Shown here: in pieces, positions 56,399-64,000 of the stretch
Position numbering within the stretch: position 1 is the stretch's first letter
Layout: every line of letters begins with the position of its first letter
NCBI GenBank assembly: GCA_013141435.1
Contig: JABFQZ010000028.1
Coordinates: 45,642-109,641 of the forward strand
Direction of reading: 5' to 3'
From: Ferruginibacter sp.
GTDB taxonomy: Bacteria > Bacteroidota > Bacteroidia > Chitinophagales > Chitinophagaceae
Length of the DNA stretch: 64,000 bases
Program-made: the position numbers and the translations under genes
Notes under the pieces: model-generated
Databases searched by the model: none
Seen by the model: only the letters and a program-made list of their open reading frames with translations
What the model was told of the DNA's origin: nothing

Positions 56399-57004
56399 AT
56401 GGCACGCTACACAGGCCCAAAAACAAAAATCTCCCGTAGGTTTGGAGAATTAATTACCGGAAACGGAAAGTGGTTAACAAAAAACAGTGTTCCTCCTGGA
56501 ATGCATGGCGCTACAAAAAAGCGTAAAGCACCAAGTGAATTTGCATTGCAGTTATCTGAAAAGCAAAAAGCTAAATACACTTACGGTTTGTTGGAAAAAC
56601 AATTTCGTAAAACGTATGGCGAAGCAGCTCGTAAAAGAGGTGTAACTGGTGAAAACCTTATCAAATTATTAGAAGCTCGTTTAGATAATACCGTTTATCG
56701 TATGGGTATTTGTATTAGCCGCCAAGGCTCACGCCAGTTGGTTAGTCATAAGCACATTACTGTAAATGGTGAGGTTGTAAACATACCTTCGTACAGTTGC
56801 CAACCAGGTGATGTAATAGGATTAAAAAACAAAAGTGCCGTTAATAAATCAATTACTGATAATCTTCGTGGAAAAAACCCAAAAATAAACTGGGTAGAAT
56901 GGAACGAAGCAGAAATGAAAGGTACTTTTATTACATATCCAGAAAGAGAAAATGTTCCTGAAAATATTAAGGAGCAATTAATTGTGGAATTGTATTCTAA
57001 GTAA
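56399..57004 (+). CDS. rpsD: 30S ribosomal protein S4
   Basis: S4 nucleates 16S rRNA assembly and regulates its own cluster in several bacteria. The 201-residue protein begins MARYTGPKTKISRRFGELIT and has the S4 RNA-binding domain (LEARLDNTVYRMGICISRQG, SRQLVSHKHITVNGEVVNIP). The zinc-binding cysteines of the long S4 form are absent at the N-terminus. A hairpin (AACGAAC/GTTCGTT) follows the stop at 57016-57034 without a T tract. Confidence 0.97.
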   Translation: MARYTGPKTKISRRFGELITGNGKWLTKNSVPPGMHGATKKRKAPSEFALQLSEKQKAKYTYGLLEKQFRKTYGEAARKRGVTGENLIKLLEARLDNTVYRMGICISRQGSRQLVSHKHITVNGEVVNIPSYSCQPGDVIGLKNKSAVNKSITDNLRGKNPKINWVEWNEAEMKGTFITYPERENVPENIKEQLIVELYSK

Positions 57005-57091
57005 AATAATTAGTCAACGAACCTTGTGTTCGTTGTACTTATTTCTAAATGATTTGTATTTCAATTTTTAAATTAAATTAAACAAATAAAA

Positions 57092-58090
57092 ATGGCCGTT
57101 TTTAATTTTGTTAAACCAGATAAAATAGTTCTTCAAAAAGCAACAGATTTCGAAGCTCAGTTTGAGTTTCGTCCTTTAGAGCCTGGGTATGGTGTTACTA
57201 TTGGTAACGCTTTGCGTCGTGTATTGCTTAATTCGTTAGAAGGTTATGCAATTGTAGGTATCAACATTTCTGGTGCAGATCATGAATTTGCTACCATAAA
57301 AGGTATTACTGAAGATGTAACAGAAATAATTCTTAATTTGAAACAAGTACGTTTTAAATTACTTGGAGAGCATGAAATTTTAAATGAAAAAGTTTCTGTA
57401 TCTATAAAAAATAAAACTGAGTTTACTGCAGGCATGATAGGCGAAGCTACACCAATGTTTGAGGTAATGAACCCCGAATTGTTGATTTGCACTATGGATA
57501 GCGCAGCAAAATTAGATATAGACATTACAATTGGTAGAGGTAGAGGTTATGTACCTGCAGAAGAACATAAAGAAAAAAGCAGCATATTTGGATACATACC
57601 TGTAGATGCTATTTATACACCAATTAAGAATGTAAAATACTTAATTGAAAACACAAGGGTAGAGCAGCGTACCGATTTTGAAAAACTTATAATGGATGTT
57701 GTAACTGATGGTACAATACACCCAGAAGAAGCAGTAAAACAAGCAAGCCGTATTCTTATTCAGCATTTAATGATTATTACTGATGAGAATATCACTTTCG
57801 ATACAAAAGAAGATAAAAAAGAAGATATGGTAGATGAGCATACTTTGCAATTACGCAAAATGCTTAAAACACCTTTAGAAGATTTAGATTTATCTGTACG
57901 TGCATTTAATTGCTTAAAAGCAGCTAAAATTAATTCTTTAAGCGAATTGGTACAATATGAGCAAGAAGATTTAATGAAGTTTAGAAACTTTGGTCAAAAA
58001 TCGTTAAGCGAAATTGATGCCGTTTTACAAGATAGAGGATTGAGTTTTGGAATGGATTTGAGCAAATTGAAAATAGAAGACGATAATTAA
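57092..58090 (+). CDS. rpoA: DNA-directed RNA polymerase alpha subunit
   Basis: Alpha dimerises to begin RNA polymerase assembly and contacts UP elements and activators. The 332-residue protein has the N-terminal domain (EPGYGVTIGNALRRVLLNSL, GADHEFATIKGITEDVTEII) and the C-terminal domain with two helix-hairpin-helix motifs (TPLEDLDLSVRAFNCLKAAK, INSLSELVQYEQEDLMKFRN). The length is normal. The gene is followed by a 140-base spacer before rplQ with small hairpins. Confidence 0.97.
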   Translation: MAVFNFVKPDKIVLQKATDFEAQFEFRPLEPGYGVTIGNALRRVLLNSLEGYAIVGINISGADHEFATIKGITEDVTEIILNLKQVRFKLLGEHEILNEKVSVSIKNKTEFTAGMIGEATPMFEVMNPELLICTMDSAAKLDIDITIGRGRGYVPAEEHKEKSSIFGYIPVDAIYTPIKNVKYLIENTRVEQRTDFEKLIMDVVTDGTIHPEEAVKQASRILIQHLMIITDENITFDTKEDKKEDMVDEHTLQLRKMLKTPLEDLDLSVRAFNCLKAAKINSLSELVQYEQEDLMKFRNFGQKSLSEIDAVLQDRGLSFGMDLSKLKIEDDN

Positions 58091-58169
58091 TATGCAAATG
58101 AGAAAATTTGCAAATTTAGTGGTAACGATTTAGCCATATAAAAATTTAACAAGTAAACAATTTTAAAAC

Positions 58170-58209
58170 TCCGAAAGGAAAGCCCAGTAATTCCTGACAC
58201 GGTATTGGG
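58170..58209 (+). other. Two small hairpins in the rpoA-rplQ spacer
   Basis: TCC-GAAA-GGA (58170-58179) is followed by CCCAGTA (58183-58189) pairing with TATTGGG (58203-58209) around a 13-base loop, about 20 bases before the rplQ start. It may be a leader structure for r-protein control or an RNA processing site. No known class is recognised. Confidence 0.35.
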
Positions 58210-58230
58210 ATAAAAAACAAAAAAAAAGTC

Positions 58231-59013
58231 ATGCGTCACGGAAACAAAGTTAACAACCTTAGCAGAACAGCATCTCATAGAAGAGCATTATTAATGAACT
58301 TAGGTTGCCAGTTAATTACTTACAAAAGAATTACAACTACAGTAGCAAAAGCAAAAGCATTGCGTTCGTATATTGAACCACTAATTACAAAAACGAAAGC
58401 TACCGATAGTAAAGAAGCTATTAGTCACAATCACCGTATTGTATTTAGTTACCTAAACGATAAAGCTGCTGTAAAAGAATTATTTACAGTTGTTGCGCCA
58501 AAAGTAGTTGGTCGCCCAGGTGGATATACTCGTATTATTAAATTAGGTGCTCGTCAAGGTGATAACGCCGAAATGGCAATGATAGAGCTAGTTGATTTTA
58601 ACGAAATATACGGTAAACATATTGGTACAGATGCAGCAGCAGAACCAGCTAAAAAAACTCGTAGAAGTGGTGGAGCAAAAGCAAAAGCTACTGCCGAAAC
58701 TATTACTGATGCTGTTATTGAAACAGTACCAGCTGCAAAAGCAACAGTTGCTACTGCTACAGATGATTTAACAATAATTGAAGGAATAGGACCAAAAGCT
58801 GCTGAAGTATTAATAGCTGCAGGTATTACAACATTTGCTGAATTAGCTGCTACAGATGCCGATAAAGTTAAAGAAATTTTAACTTCATCAGAAGCAAGAG
58901 TAGGTCATTTAGAGCCAACTACTTGGGGTCAACAAGCACAATTAGCAGCAGATGGTAAAATGGATGAATTGGAAGAATTAAAATTAAAATTAAATAACGG
59001 TAAAGAAGTTTAA
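58231..59013 (+). CDS. rplQ: 50S ribosomal protein L17 with C-terminal helix-hairpin-helix extension
   Basis: L17 lies near the exit tunnel on the 50S subunit. Residues 1-125 are the standard domain ([40 protein letters not shown]). Then comes an Ala/Lys/Thr-rich linker (about 135-178) and a helix-hairpin-helix domain ([40 protein letters not shown]) ending [15 protein letters not shown]. The total is 260 residues, about twice the E. coli protein. Ribosome binding by the extension is possible but untested. A terminator closes the block. Confidence 0.95.
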   Translation: MRHGNKVNNLSRTASHRRALLMNLGCQLITYKRITTTVAKAKALRSYIEPLITKTKATDSKEAISHNHRIVFSYLNDKAAVKELFTVVAPKVVGRPGGYTRIIKLGARQGDNAEMAMIELVDFNEIYGKHIGTDAAAEPAKKTRRSGGAKAKATAETITDAVIETVPAAKATVATATDDLTIIEGIGPKAAEVLIAAGITTFAELAATDADKVKEILTSSEARVGHLEPTTWGQQAQLAADGKMDELEELKLKLNNGKEV

Positions 59014-59040
59014 TTTTATGCATTTATAAAATTTATATAG

Positions 59041-59069
59041 GCTCCGATATTTTTATCGGAGCTTTTTTT
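59041..59069 (+). terminator. Intrinsic terminator after rplQ
   Basis: GCTCCGATA (59041-59049) pairs with TATCGGAGC (59054-59062) and runs into seven T residues, 27 bases after the rplQ stop. It closes the infA-rplQ block before carA. Confidence 0.85.
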
Positions 59070-59102
59070 ATAACATTGTAAAAATAAAAACAAAATTTTT
59101 AA

Positions 59103-60206
59103 ATGACTGATATATTAAAATCCAAAGCTATTTTGATATTGGCAGATGGTACAATTATTAATGGTACATCATTTGGTATTATTGGAACTACCACTGGCGA
59201 AATTTGTTTTAATACTGGTATGACAGGTTACCAAGAAGTATTTACAGACCCAAGTTATACAGGGCAAGTACTTATTATGAATAGTGTACATACGGGTAAT
59301 TATGGTGTAAAGGAAACGGATGTAGAAAGTGATTCGGTAAAAGTAAAGGGTGTAATTGGCAGGAATTTGGAAGAAAAATATAGCCGTTTTATTGCTGAAG
59401 ACTCCTTACACTCGTATTTTGAAAAACAAAATATTGTTGCCATAAATGGTGTAGATACTAGAGCACTTGTAGCACATATACGTACAAAGGGTGCTATGAA
59501 TTGTATTATATCTTCAGAAATGGATGATGTAGAATTATTAAAAAAGCAATTAGCCGAAGTACCGAGCATGGATGGTTTGGAACTTGCAACCACAGTGAGT
59601 ACGCAAGAAACATATACATTAGGCGATGAAAAATCTGCTATAAGAGTAGCTGTTTTGGACTTTGGAATAAAGAAAAATATTTTAAATTGCTTGGTAGAAA
59701 GAGGAGCTTATGTAAAAGTGCATAATGCCAATACAAGTTTTGAAGAGTTAGAAAAATTTAACCCAACTGGTTATTTTATTAGCAATGGTCCAGGCGACCC
59801 TGCCCCACTAAAAAATGCAATAGAAACCATTAAAAAAATATTGAAAGTAAATAAACCTCTTTTTGGTATTTGCTTGGGGCACCAATTACTGGCTTTGGCA
59901 AATGGTATTCCTACATTTAAAATGCCCAACGGGCACCGAGGCTTAAATCACCCTGTAAAAAATATTATAACTGGCAAGAGCGAAATAACAACACAAAATC
60001 ATGGATTTGGTATAGATGAAATCGCAGTTAACAATAGCCCCAATGTAGAAATAACGCATGTAAATTTAAACGATGGTAGCATTGAGGGCATATGTATAAA
60101 AAATAAAAATGCTTTTTCGGTACAGTACCACCCCGAAGCTACACCTGGCCCACATGATAGCAGGTATTTGTTTGATGATTTTGTGGGAATGATGAGGAGG
60201 GGTTGA
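59103..60206 (+). CDS. carA: Carbamoyl-phosphate synthase small (glutaminase) subunit
   Basis: CarA hydrolyses glutamine and passes ammonia to CarB for carbamoyl phosphate, used in pyrimidine and arginine synthesis. The 367-residue protein has the N-terminal CPSase domain (LADGTIINGTSFGIIG, FNTGMTGYQEVFTDPSYTGQ) and the class I amidotransferase domain with the nucleophile in LFGICLGHQLLALANG and the His/Glu pair in FSVQYHPEATPGPHD. carB is not in the window. Its start lies 34 bases after the rplQ terminator. Confidence 0.94.
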   Translation: MTDILKSKAILILADGTIINGTSFGIIGTTTGEICFNTGMTGYQEVFTDPSYTGQVLIMNSVHTGNYGVKETDVESDSVKVKGVIGRNLEEKYSRFIAEDSLHSYFEKQNIVAINGVDTRALVAHIRTKGAMNCIISSEMDDVELLKKQLAEVPSMDGLELATTVSTQETYTLGDEKSAIRVAVLDFGIKKNILNCLVERGAYVKVHNANTSFEELEKFNPTGYFISNGPGDPAPLKNAIETIKKILKVNKPLFGICLGHQLLALANGIPTFKMPNGHRGLNHPVKNIITGKSEITTQNHGFGIDEIAVNNSPNVEITHVNLNDGSIEGICIKNKNAFSVQYHPEATPGPHDSRYLFDDFVGMMRRG

Positions 60207-60398
60207 AAGTAAGGTTTGAAATTTTAAAATGAAAGTTATATTACCCTAAAAAACTGTACTTTTCATTTATGTATGAAATTAAAAAAATCATTATTACTTG
60301 GAATACTTTTTAGTTAAAGTAATGACTATAGACAAAGCGAAAATTATGCTTAAATTCAATCTGTTGGCTGCTATGCTATTGCAGACCTTAAATTTAAA

Positions 60399-61019
60399 AT
60401 GAAAATTAGACTTTCAATATTACTTTTATTCATTTCAATTTGTTCATTTGGACAATTGAAAATTAGTAAAGCCGACACAACTAAATTGCCAAAAGGAATC
60501 AAGTTTTTTGGACACATCACTAATTCTGCAAAGTGGACAGATAGTTTTGGTGTTCACTATGTTTTGACAACTGAAACAGGACAATATTTTAGCAAAGACC
60601 AAGAAAATAACGAGGCAAAAAATGCTGAAATTTTTGTTTATCACTACATTATTAGAGGCGACACTTTAAAACTTCTTTGGAAAATTTATGACCAAAATAA
60701 GAACTGTGAGTTTGATATTTTTACAAAGTTTATAGACAAAGCATTTAAAGTAACAGACCTTGACAAAAATGGAATTGCAGAAGTTTGGATAATGTATGAA
60801 AACCAATGTACAAGTGACGTTTCACCAGCACCTACAAAAATTATAATGTATGAAGGCAACAAGAAATATGCAATAAGAGGAGAAAATAGAGTTAAAATTT
60901 CTGAAAAAGAATTTATTGGTGGACAATATACTTTGGATGAGAACTTCAAAAATGGCAACTTATTATTTCGACAATTTGCAATTAACCTTTGGGAGAAAAA
61001 CAAACTCAAAAAATGGTAA
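60399..61019 (+). CDS. Exported protein, M949_RS01915-type surface polysaccharide family (tentative)
   Basis: The 206-residue secreted protein has a signal peptide (MKIRLSILLLFISICSFGQ). The mature part shows KLPKGIKFFGHITNSAKWTD, VLTTETGQYFSK, FKVTDLDKNGIAEVWIMYEN and KIIMYEGNKKYAIRGENRVK, resembling the poorly known family annotated as M949_RS01915 surface polysaccharide biosynthesis protein. The name says little about function. The gene is bracketed by an 11-base inverted pair TGTTGGCTGCT (60362) and AGCAGCCAACA (61032), and an attC-like element follows its stop, suggesting it moved as a unit. The region 60207-60398 upstream has no gene. Confidence 0.6.
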   Translation: MKIRLSILLLFISICSFGQLKISKADTTKLPKGIKFFGHITNSAKWTDSFGVHYVLTTETGQYFSKDQENNEAKNAEIFVYHYIIRGDTLKLLWKIYDQNKNCEFDIFTKFIDKAFKVTDLDKNGIAEVWIMYENQCTSDVSPAPTKIIMYEGNKKYAIRGENRVKISEKEFIGGQYTLDENFKNGNLLFRQFAINLWEKNKLKKW

Positions 61020-61035
61020 GACGAGAAACACAGCA

Positions 61036-61230
61036 GCCAACATATGGTTTGGCATTATTGGGGCTTGACGAATATTGCCTCAACATTTGTTCTTTATTGT
61101 ACTTCAGTTCGGGCTTGACGTTGTAAATTTGGCTTATGAATAAAACATCAGCAATATTGCAATTATTGGGCTTCAGTTATGGGCAGACGGAATGCTAATT
61201 CCCCAACAAACGCCAAGCCTTTTTCGTTAG
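61036..61230 (+). repeat. attC-like inverted-repeat element after the surface-polysaccharide-type gene
   Basis: The element begins 17 bases after the preceding stop with GCCAACATATGGTTTGGCAT and TATTGGGGC, and ends CCCCAACAAACGCCAAGCC, TTTTTCGTTAGC. The arms pair imperfectly over about 25 bases (GGTTTGGC against GCCAAGCC, ATTGGGG against CCCCAAC). The left arm matches that of the element at 27759-27883. The interior repeats GGGCTTGACG twice (61061 and 61114). No integrase or other cassette genes are seen. Confidence 0.55.
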
Positions 61231-61247
61231 CAGAAATTATATAGACC

Positions 61248-61916
61248 ATGCGTATTCTAACAATATTACTATTATCATTTTCTTTAGTTGCGTGTGGACA
61301 ACAATCAAAAAAATATGTAATTAAGCCGGAAGCGAAGGTTTTAGCAGACAGTGCTTATAAATTTGTTGTACCAAAACCAGGCGAAAGTGTAAATTTTCAA
61401 GCTGCCGTTAATTTATTGAAGCAAGCCACTGAAATTGACAGCAACTATATTTTGGGGTTCCGAAACTTGTTAACTTATCAACAGGTATTGAAAGACAATA
61501 GAGGGGCTTTGCAAACCGCAAAAAGAATGAATGAGTTAATGCCTCAAAATCCTGAGTTTAATTCCACACTTGGTATTATGTATGAATTCAATGAGGACAC
61601 TATTTCTTCCAAGCAGTATTTCCAGAAAGCTCTTAACATTTATTCTAAACTTCTTGACACCTTATCTGATCAAAATGCAACGTTACAAGTTAAATCAGCT
61701 AAAGCTCTCAATTTATTGTTCCTAAACCGCTATCATGAGGGACAGCAAATTTTAAAAGAGTTATTAAATAATACCAAAGACCCAATAGATAATGAAGGAT
61801 TAAATATGTATTTGAATAAATCAGGACGAGAAATTATCTTGATGTTCTTAACTGGCGAGGAAAATAAAACTGTTTCGCCCACACAACAACCCTGTCTGGT
61901 ACTGGATTTGCTATAA
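61248..61916 (+). CDS. TPR-repeat lipoprotein, unknown function
   Basis: The 222-residue protein has a lipoprotein signal (MRILTILLLSFSLVACGQQS, lipobox LVAC with Cys16). Residues about 45-190 are helical tetratricopeptide-like repeats (AVNLLKQATEIDSNYILGFR, GALQTAKRMNELMPQNPEF, SKQYFQKALNIYSKLLDTL). It probably mediates protein contacts at a membrane surface. The last dozen residues (PTQQPCLVLDLL) look unlike the rest, so a small change near the 3' end cannot be excluded. The start follows the attC-like element by 17 bases. Confidence 0.65.
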   Translation: MRILTILLLSFSLVACGQQSKKYVIKPEAKVLADSAYKFVVPKPGESVNFQAAVNLLKQATEIDSNYILGFRNLLTYQQVLKDNRGALQTAKRMNELMPQNPEFNSTLGIMYEFNEDTISSKQYFQKALNIYSKLLDTLSDQNATLQVKSAKALNLLFLNRYHEGQQILKELLNNTKDPIDNEGLNMYLNKSGREIILMFLTGEENKTVSPTQQPCLVLDLL

Positions 61917-62055
61917 CTACAAATGGATAAATAAGATAAGAATTTACTTTTTGTCGGTGGAATAGTTATTGTAAAATTAAATTTTTATAACCAATTTAAT
62001 GCTCGTTTTTATCGGTGCTTCGTTGTGTGAAATAATACCAATTCTACTCCCTATA

Positions 62056-62988
62056 CTACTCATTAAACAAATTCGGATAATCGCTAATAATACCATCTAC
62101 TCCCATTATTTTTAATTCCGCCATCTTAGCTTTATCGTTTACAGTCCAAGGAATAATTCGAATGTTGAGTTTATGACATTTTTTTATTAAATCATCATTT
62201 ACTAAAATAAACGCTGGGCTGTAAATAGCAGGAGAGAAGCCTAAGGCATAAATTTGATCTTCAAAAGTGCCTTTATCGTAATCTTCTATAAGCAAAGCAG
62301 TTTTTATGTTTGGATAATGCTTATGCAAATATTGTAATGTTCTAATATCAAATGATTGTATTATCACAAAATCTTCGATGCCGTTTTCTTTAATAATATT
62401 CATAAGTAACTCTACAAACTCGGCAGGTGCTGGGTGGTAAATATTATCGGTAGCTTGTTGTGTTTTTGTTTCAATATTGTAATAAGGAAAAGGTCTTCGC
62501 CTTGTCATCATTTCTTGCTTTATAGCAGCAAACACATCTGCTAACAACGGCTTTACTGCTTTTATTTTTTGCTGTTGGGCAAAGCGGGGGTGAGGCTTTT
62601 GGCCTACATCGTATTTAATAATGCTATCGTAATTCATTAAATACATGTTGTAATTTTTCTCCTCTTTTTCATTTATATAACCACCATTGGGTTTGCTAGT
62701 TATTTCATGGTTAAAAAATGGCTCATGGCTAAGAAAAACTTTTTTGTCTTTGCTTATACAAATGTCCATTTCTAAAGTTGTAACACCCAAGTTTAATGCA
62801 TTTACCATGGCTGGTATTGTGTTTTCGGGCATTAAGCCACGGCAGCCTCGGTGGCCTTGTTTGTCGAATGGTAATGCAGTAATTTTTGAAGTAGGCTTTT
62901 GAACTTCGATATTATTAGTAGCCATTTTTTTGTTTGAAGAACAAGAAAATAATGACAATATAAAAAAAGAGAAAAGTATATTTTTCAT
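62056..62988 (-). CDS. Glycerophosphodiester phosphodiesterase-family lipoprotein
   Basis: The 310-residue enzyme cleaves glycerophosphodiesters to glycerol-3-phosphate and an alcohol. A lipoprotein signal (MKNILFSFFILSLFSC, Cys16) precedes the GDPD TIM barrel. The catalytic motif is GHRGCRGLMPENTIPAM (H46 and the ENT Glu), then TLEMDICISKDKKVFLSHEP. Later blocks are VIIQSFDIRTLQYL and RIIPWTVNDKAKM. I start it at the ATG at 62988, removing a 9-residue extension that overlaps the higA stop. It is expected on the inner or outer membrane facing the periplasm. Confidence 0.88.
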   Translation of the reverse strand: MKNILFSFFILSLFSCSSNKKMATNNIEVQKPTSKITALPFDKQGHRGCRGLMPENTIPAMVNALNLGVTTLEMDICISKDKKVFLSHEPFFNHEITSKPNGGYINEKEEKNYNMYLMNYDSIIKYDVGQKPHPRFAQQQKIKAVKPLLADVFAAIKQEMMTRRRPFPYYNIETKTQQATDNIYHPAPAEFVELLMNIIKENGIEDFVIIQSFDIRTLQYLHKHYPNIKTALLIEDYDKGTFEDQIYALGFSPAIYSPAFILVNDDLIKKCHKLNIRIIPWTVNDKAKMAELKIMGVDGIISDYPNLFNE

Positions 62989-62998
62989 TGTATGATTT

Positions 62999-63355
62999 TT
63001 ATGCCAATAAAACATCAGCAGGAATACTCAATTCATTATGGAAAATTTTAGCTATTTCTAAAGTTAAAGGCTTACGCTTATTTAATAGAGCAGATACATA
63101 ACCCTTACTTCCAATTTTACTAATTAAGTCTTTGTTTCGTATTCCCTTTTCTTCCATTTTTATTTTTATTGCATCAATTGCATTTGGATAAGGAATTGGA
63201 TATTTTACATCTTCATAATTTTTTATAAGCAACAATGCTACTTGCACTTTTTCACCTTCTGGGCTATTGGTTTTTACTTTTTCATTAAATTTTGCATCTA
63301 CCCAATCAAGCATAGCTTGATATTGTTTTTCAGTTTTAATTATTTTTAGTTCCAT
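62999..63355 (-). CDS. higA: HigA-type antitoxin (helix-turn-helix)
   Basis: The 118-residue protein has an N-terminal region of about 60 residues (MELKIIKTEKQYQAMLDWVD) followed by an XRE-type HTH (IKIKMEEKGIRNKDLISKIG, KGYVSALLNKRKPLTLEIAK) that ends SIPADVLLA. HigA antitoxins of this layout bind operator DNA and the HigB toxin. The gene overlaps the upstream higB by 20 bases, so the toxin precedes the antitoxin, as is typical of hig modules. Confidence 0.87.
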   Translation of the reverse strand: MELKIIKTEKQYQAMLDWVDAKFNEKVKTNSPEGEKVQVALLLIKNYEDVKYPIPYPNAIDAIKIKMEEKGIRNKDLISKIGSKGYVSALLNKRKPLTLEIAKIFHNELSIPADVLLA

Positions 63356-63668
63356 CTTTTTTCTTTTTAAATTGAATTGTTGTTACATCTATTTTATCAT
63401 ATTCTGCATGTGTTCCAAACCATTTAATTTGTATGGCTTTAAAATCGAAAAGAACTCTTATAACTAGTCGATATTTATTTCCCATAATATTAAAAACCAC
63501 TCTATCATCAGCTACTAAACTTGCATTGCCATATATTTTTTTCAATTCGTTAAAATTTTTTAACTCTATCGACACAAATTCGTAATACCACTCTTGTAGT
63601 GCTGTTGCAGCTTGAGGATATTTTTTACAATATTCCAATAAAGTTTTTCTGGTAATAATGTTAAACAC
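63336..63668 (-). CDS. higB: HigB-type mRNA-interferase toxin
   Basis: The protein cleaves mRNA on the ribosome. The 110 residues show the RelE-like HigB blocks FNIITRKTLLEYCKKYPQAA, ALQEWYYEF, KIYGNASLVADDRVVFNIMG, NKYRLVIRVLFDFKAIQIKW and FGTHAEYDKID. I start it at a GTG at 63668, which matches family N-termini; a TTG at 63686 is a possible longer start. It is translationally coupled to higA by a 20-base overlap, and the pair lies next to the repeat at the window end. Confidence 0.87.
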   Translation of the reverse strand: MFNIITRKTLLEYCKKYPQAATALQEWYYEFVSIELKNFNELKKIYGNASLVADDRVVFNIMGNKYRLVIRVLFDFKAIQIKWFGTHAEYDKIDVTTIQFKKKKDGTKNN

Positions 63669-63874
63669 AATATAAAAGTAAAGCAAAGTTTCCTAATGGT
63701 AAACTTTATTTTATGAGGGAGTAATAAAATCTTGAATAAATGGGTTCTTAATTCGCTAATTTTTGAAGAAAAAATAAGTTTGTTTGTTTTTTCTTCAACT
63801 TTTGCTTTTGTTGCTTTTTTATAATTTTATTTCTTTTTTTATTAAAAATTTATTTTTCTCATAATCTTCTACTT

Positions 63875-63970
63875 AGTCGACCCTTAAAAAGTCGAATCTT
63901 CTTTTATTTTCAGATATTTTTCCACTTTTGTCTTGAAACAAAAGTGGAGCAAAAATTCAAGACTTCATAA
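63875..63970 (-). repeat. Dispersed hairpin repeat, family 1, copy 3 (inverted)
   Basis: This is the reverse complement of the copy at 14938-15034. On the plus strand the arms are CCACTTTTGT (63922-63931) and ACAAAAGTGG (63938-63947) over CTTGAA, flanked by GTCGACCCTTAAAAAGTCGA on the left and AAAAATTCAAGACTTCATAA on the right. The roughly 330 bases after higB (63669-64000) are otherwise AT-rich with no gene seen. Confidence 0.85.
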
Positions 63971-64000
63971 AAATGCCTAAAAAATTGGTTGCATGGCTAA

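Noticed and set aside
57016..57034. AACGAAC/GTTCGTT hairpin after rpsD as a terminator
   Set aside because: It has no T tract, and rpoA is normally co-transcribed; I mention it only in the rpsD entry.
1..64000. CRISPR arrays, prophage or integrase genes
   Set aside because: No regularly spaced direct repeats of CRISPR type, no cas genes, and no phage structural or tyrosine/serine recombinase genes were seen. The integron reading of the attC-like elements therefore remains a hypothesis.

Overview
The window is AT-rich (roughly one third G+C by eye) and comes from a Bacteroidota chromosome, most likely a Chitinophagales/Sphingobacteriia-type lineage. The evidence is: -7 promoter boxes of the form TAnnTTTG before many genes, type IX secretion (T9SS) C-terminal domains of types A and B, a PorP/SprF outer-membrane protein, a RadC and lipoprotein repertoire typical of the phylum, and the infA-rpmJ-rpsM-rpsK-rpsD-rpoA-rplQ block with Bacteroidota-style proteins. 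The lineage below phylum is inference.

Layout. 1-11300 is mostly housekeeping: a T9SS type B surface protein, radC, prs, rplY, yidC, a GLPGLI-like protein, aminopeptidase P, pssA-purS and rsmI. 11500-21100 holds a class A beta-lactamase-like hydrolase, dcd, a VIT1/CCC1 transporter, a phosphopantetheinyl transferase, thiolase and pdhB. An intact IS256-family element (17584-18927, 8-bp target duplication) sits exactly at the pdhB stop codon. A metallo-beta-lactamase-fold protein and a cold-shock protein follow. 21200-24550 is a B12 uptake operon (cobalamin riboswitch, BtuB-like receptor, BtuG-like propeller lipoprotein). 24671-27442 encodes a membrane pyrophosphatase fused to a C-terminal OmpA peptidoglycan-binding domain. 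27500-30010 is an accessory patch: two kinds of repeat, OsmC, an ACT-domain protein, an ArsR-type regulator and a decayed ParDE toxin-antitoxin pair.

30176-39500 returns to core genes (rnz, tsaC, a glycosyltransferase, tRNA-Cys, a nucleoside phosphorylase-dapF-corA-nudix operon, a lytic transglycosylase, a class C beta-lactamase-like protein). 39517-45507 is a T9SS adhesin pair: a PorP/SprF protein and a 1630-residue PKD-repeat protein. 45800-47581 is a three-gene HipB/HipS/HipT-like toxin-antitoxin operon with repeated operator-like boxes. 47921-53302 encodes a 1793-residue T9SS type A protein. 53593-60206 carries a lone ABC ATPase, the ribosomal/RNA polymerase block (with an L17 that has a helix-hairpin-helix tail) and carA. 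60300-64000 is again accessory: two small secreted proteins, one followed by an attC-like inverted-repeat element, a glycerophosphodiesterase lipoprotein and a HigBA module.

Three dispersed repeat families were read directly: a hairpin element with arms CCACTTTTGT/ACAAAAGTGG (14938, 54571, 63875), a second element containing GAGGAACGAA (27601, 37796), and an attC-like element placed just after gene 3' ends (27759-27883, 61036-61230). The least ordinary items are the pyrophosphatase-OmpA fusion, the split HipA (HipBST-like) operon, the attC-like elements without a visible integrase, and the L17 fusion.
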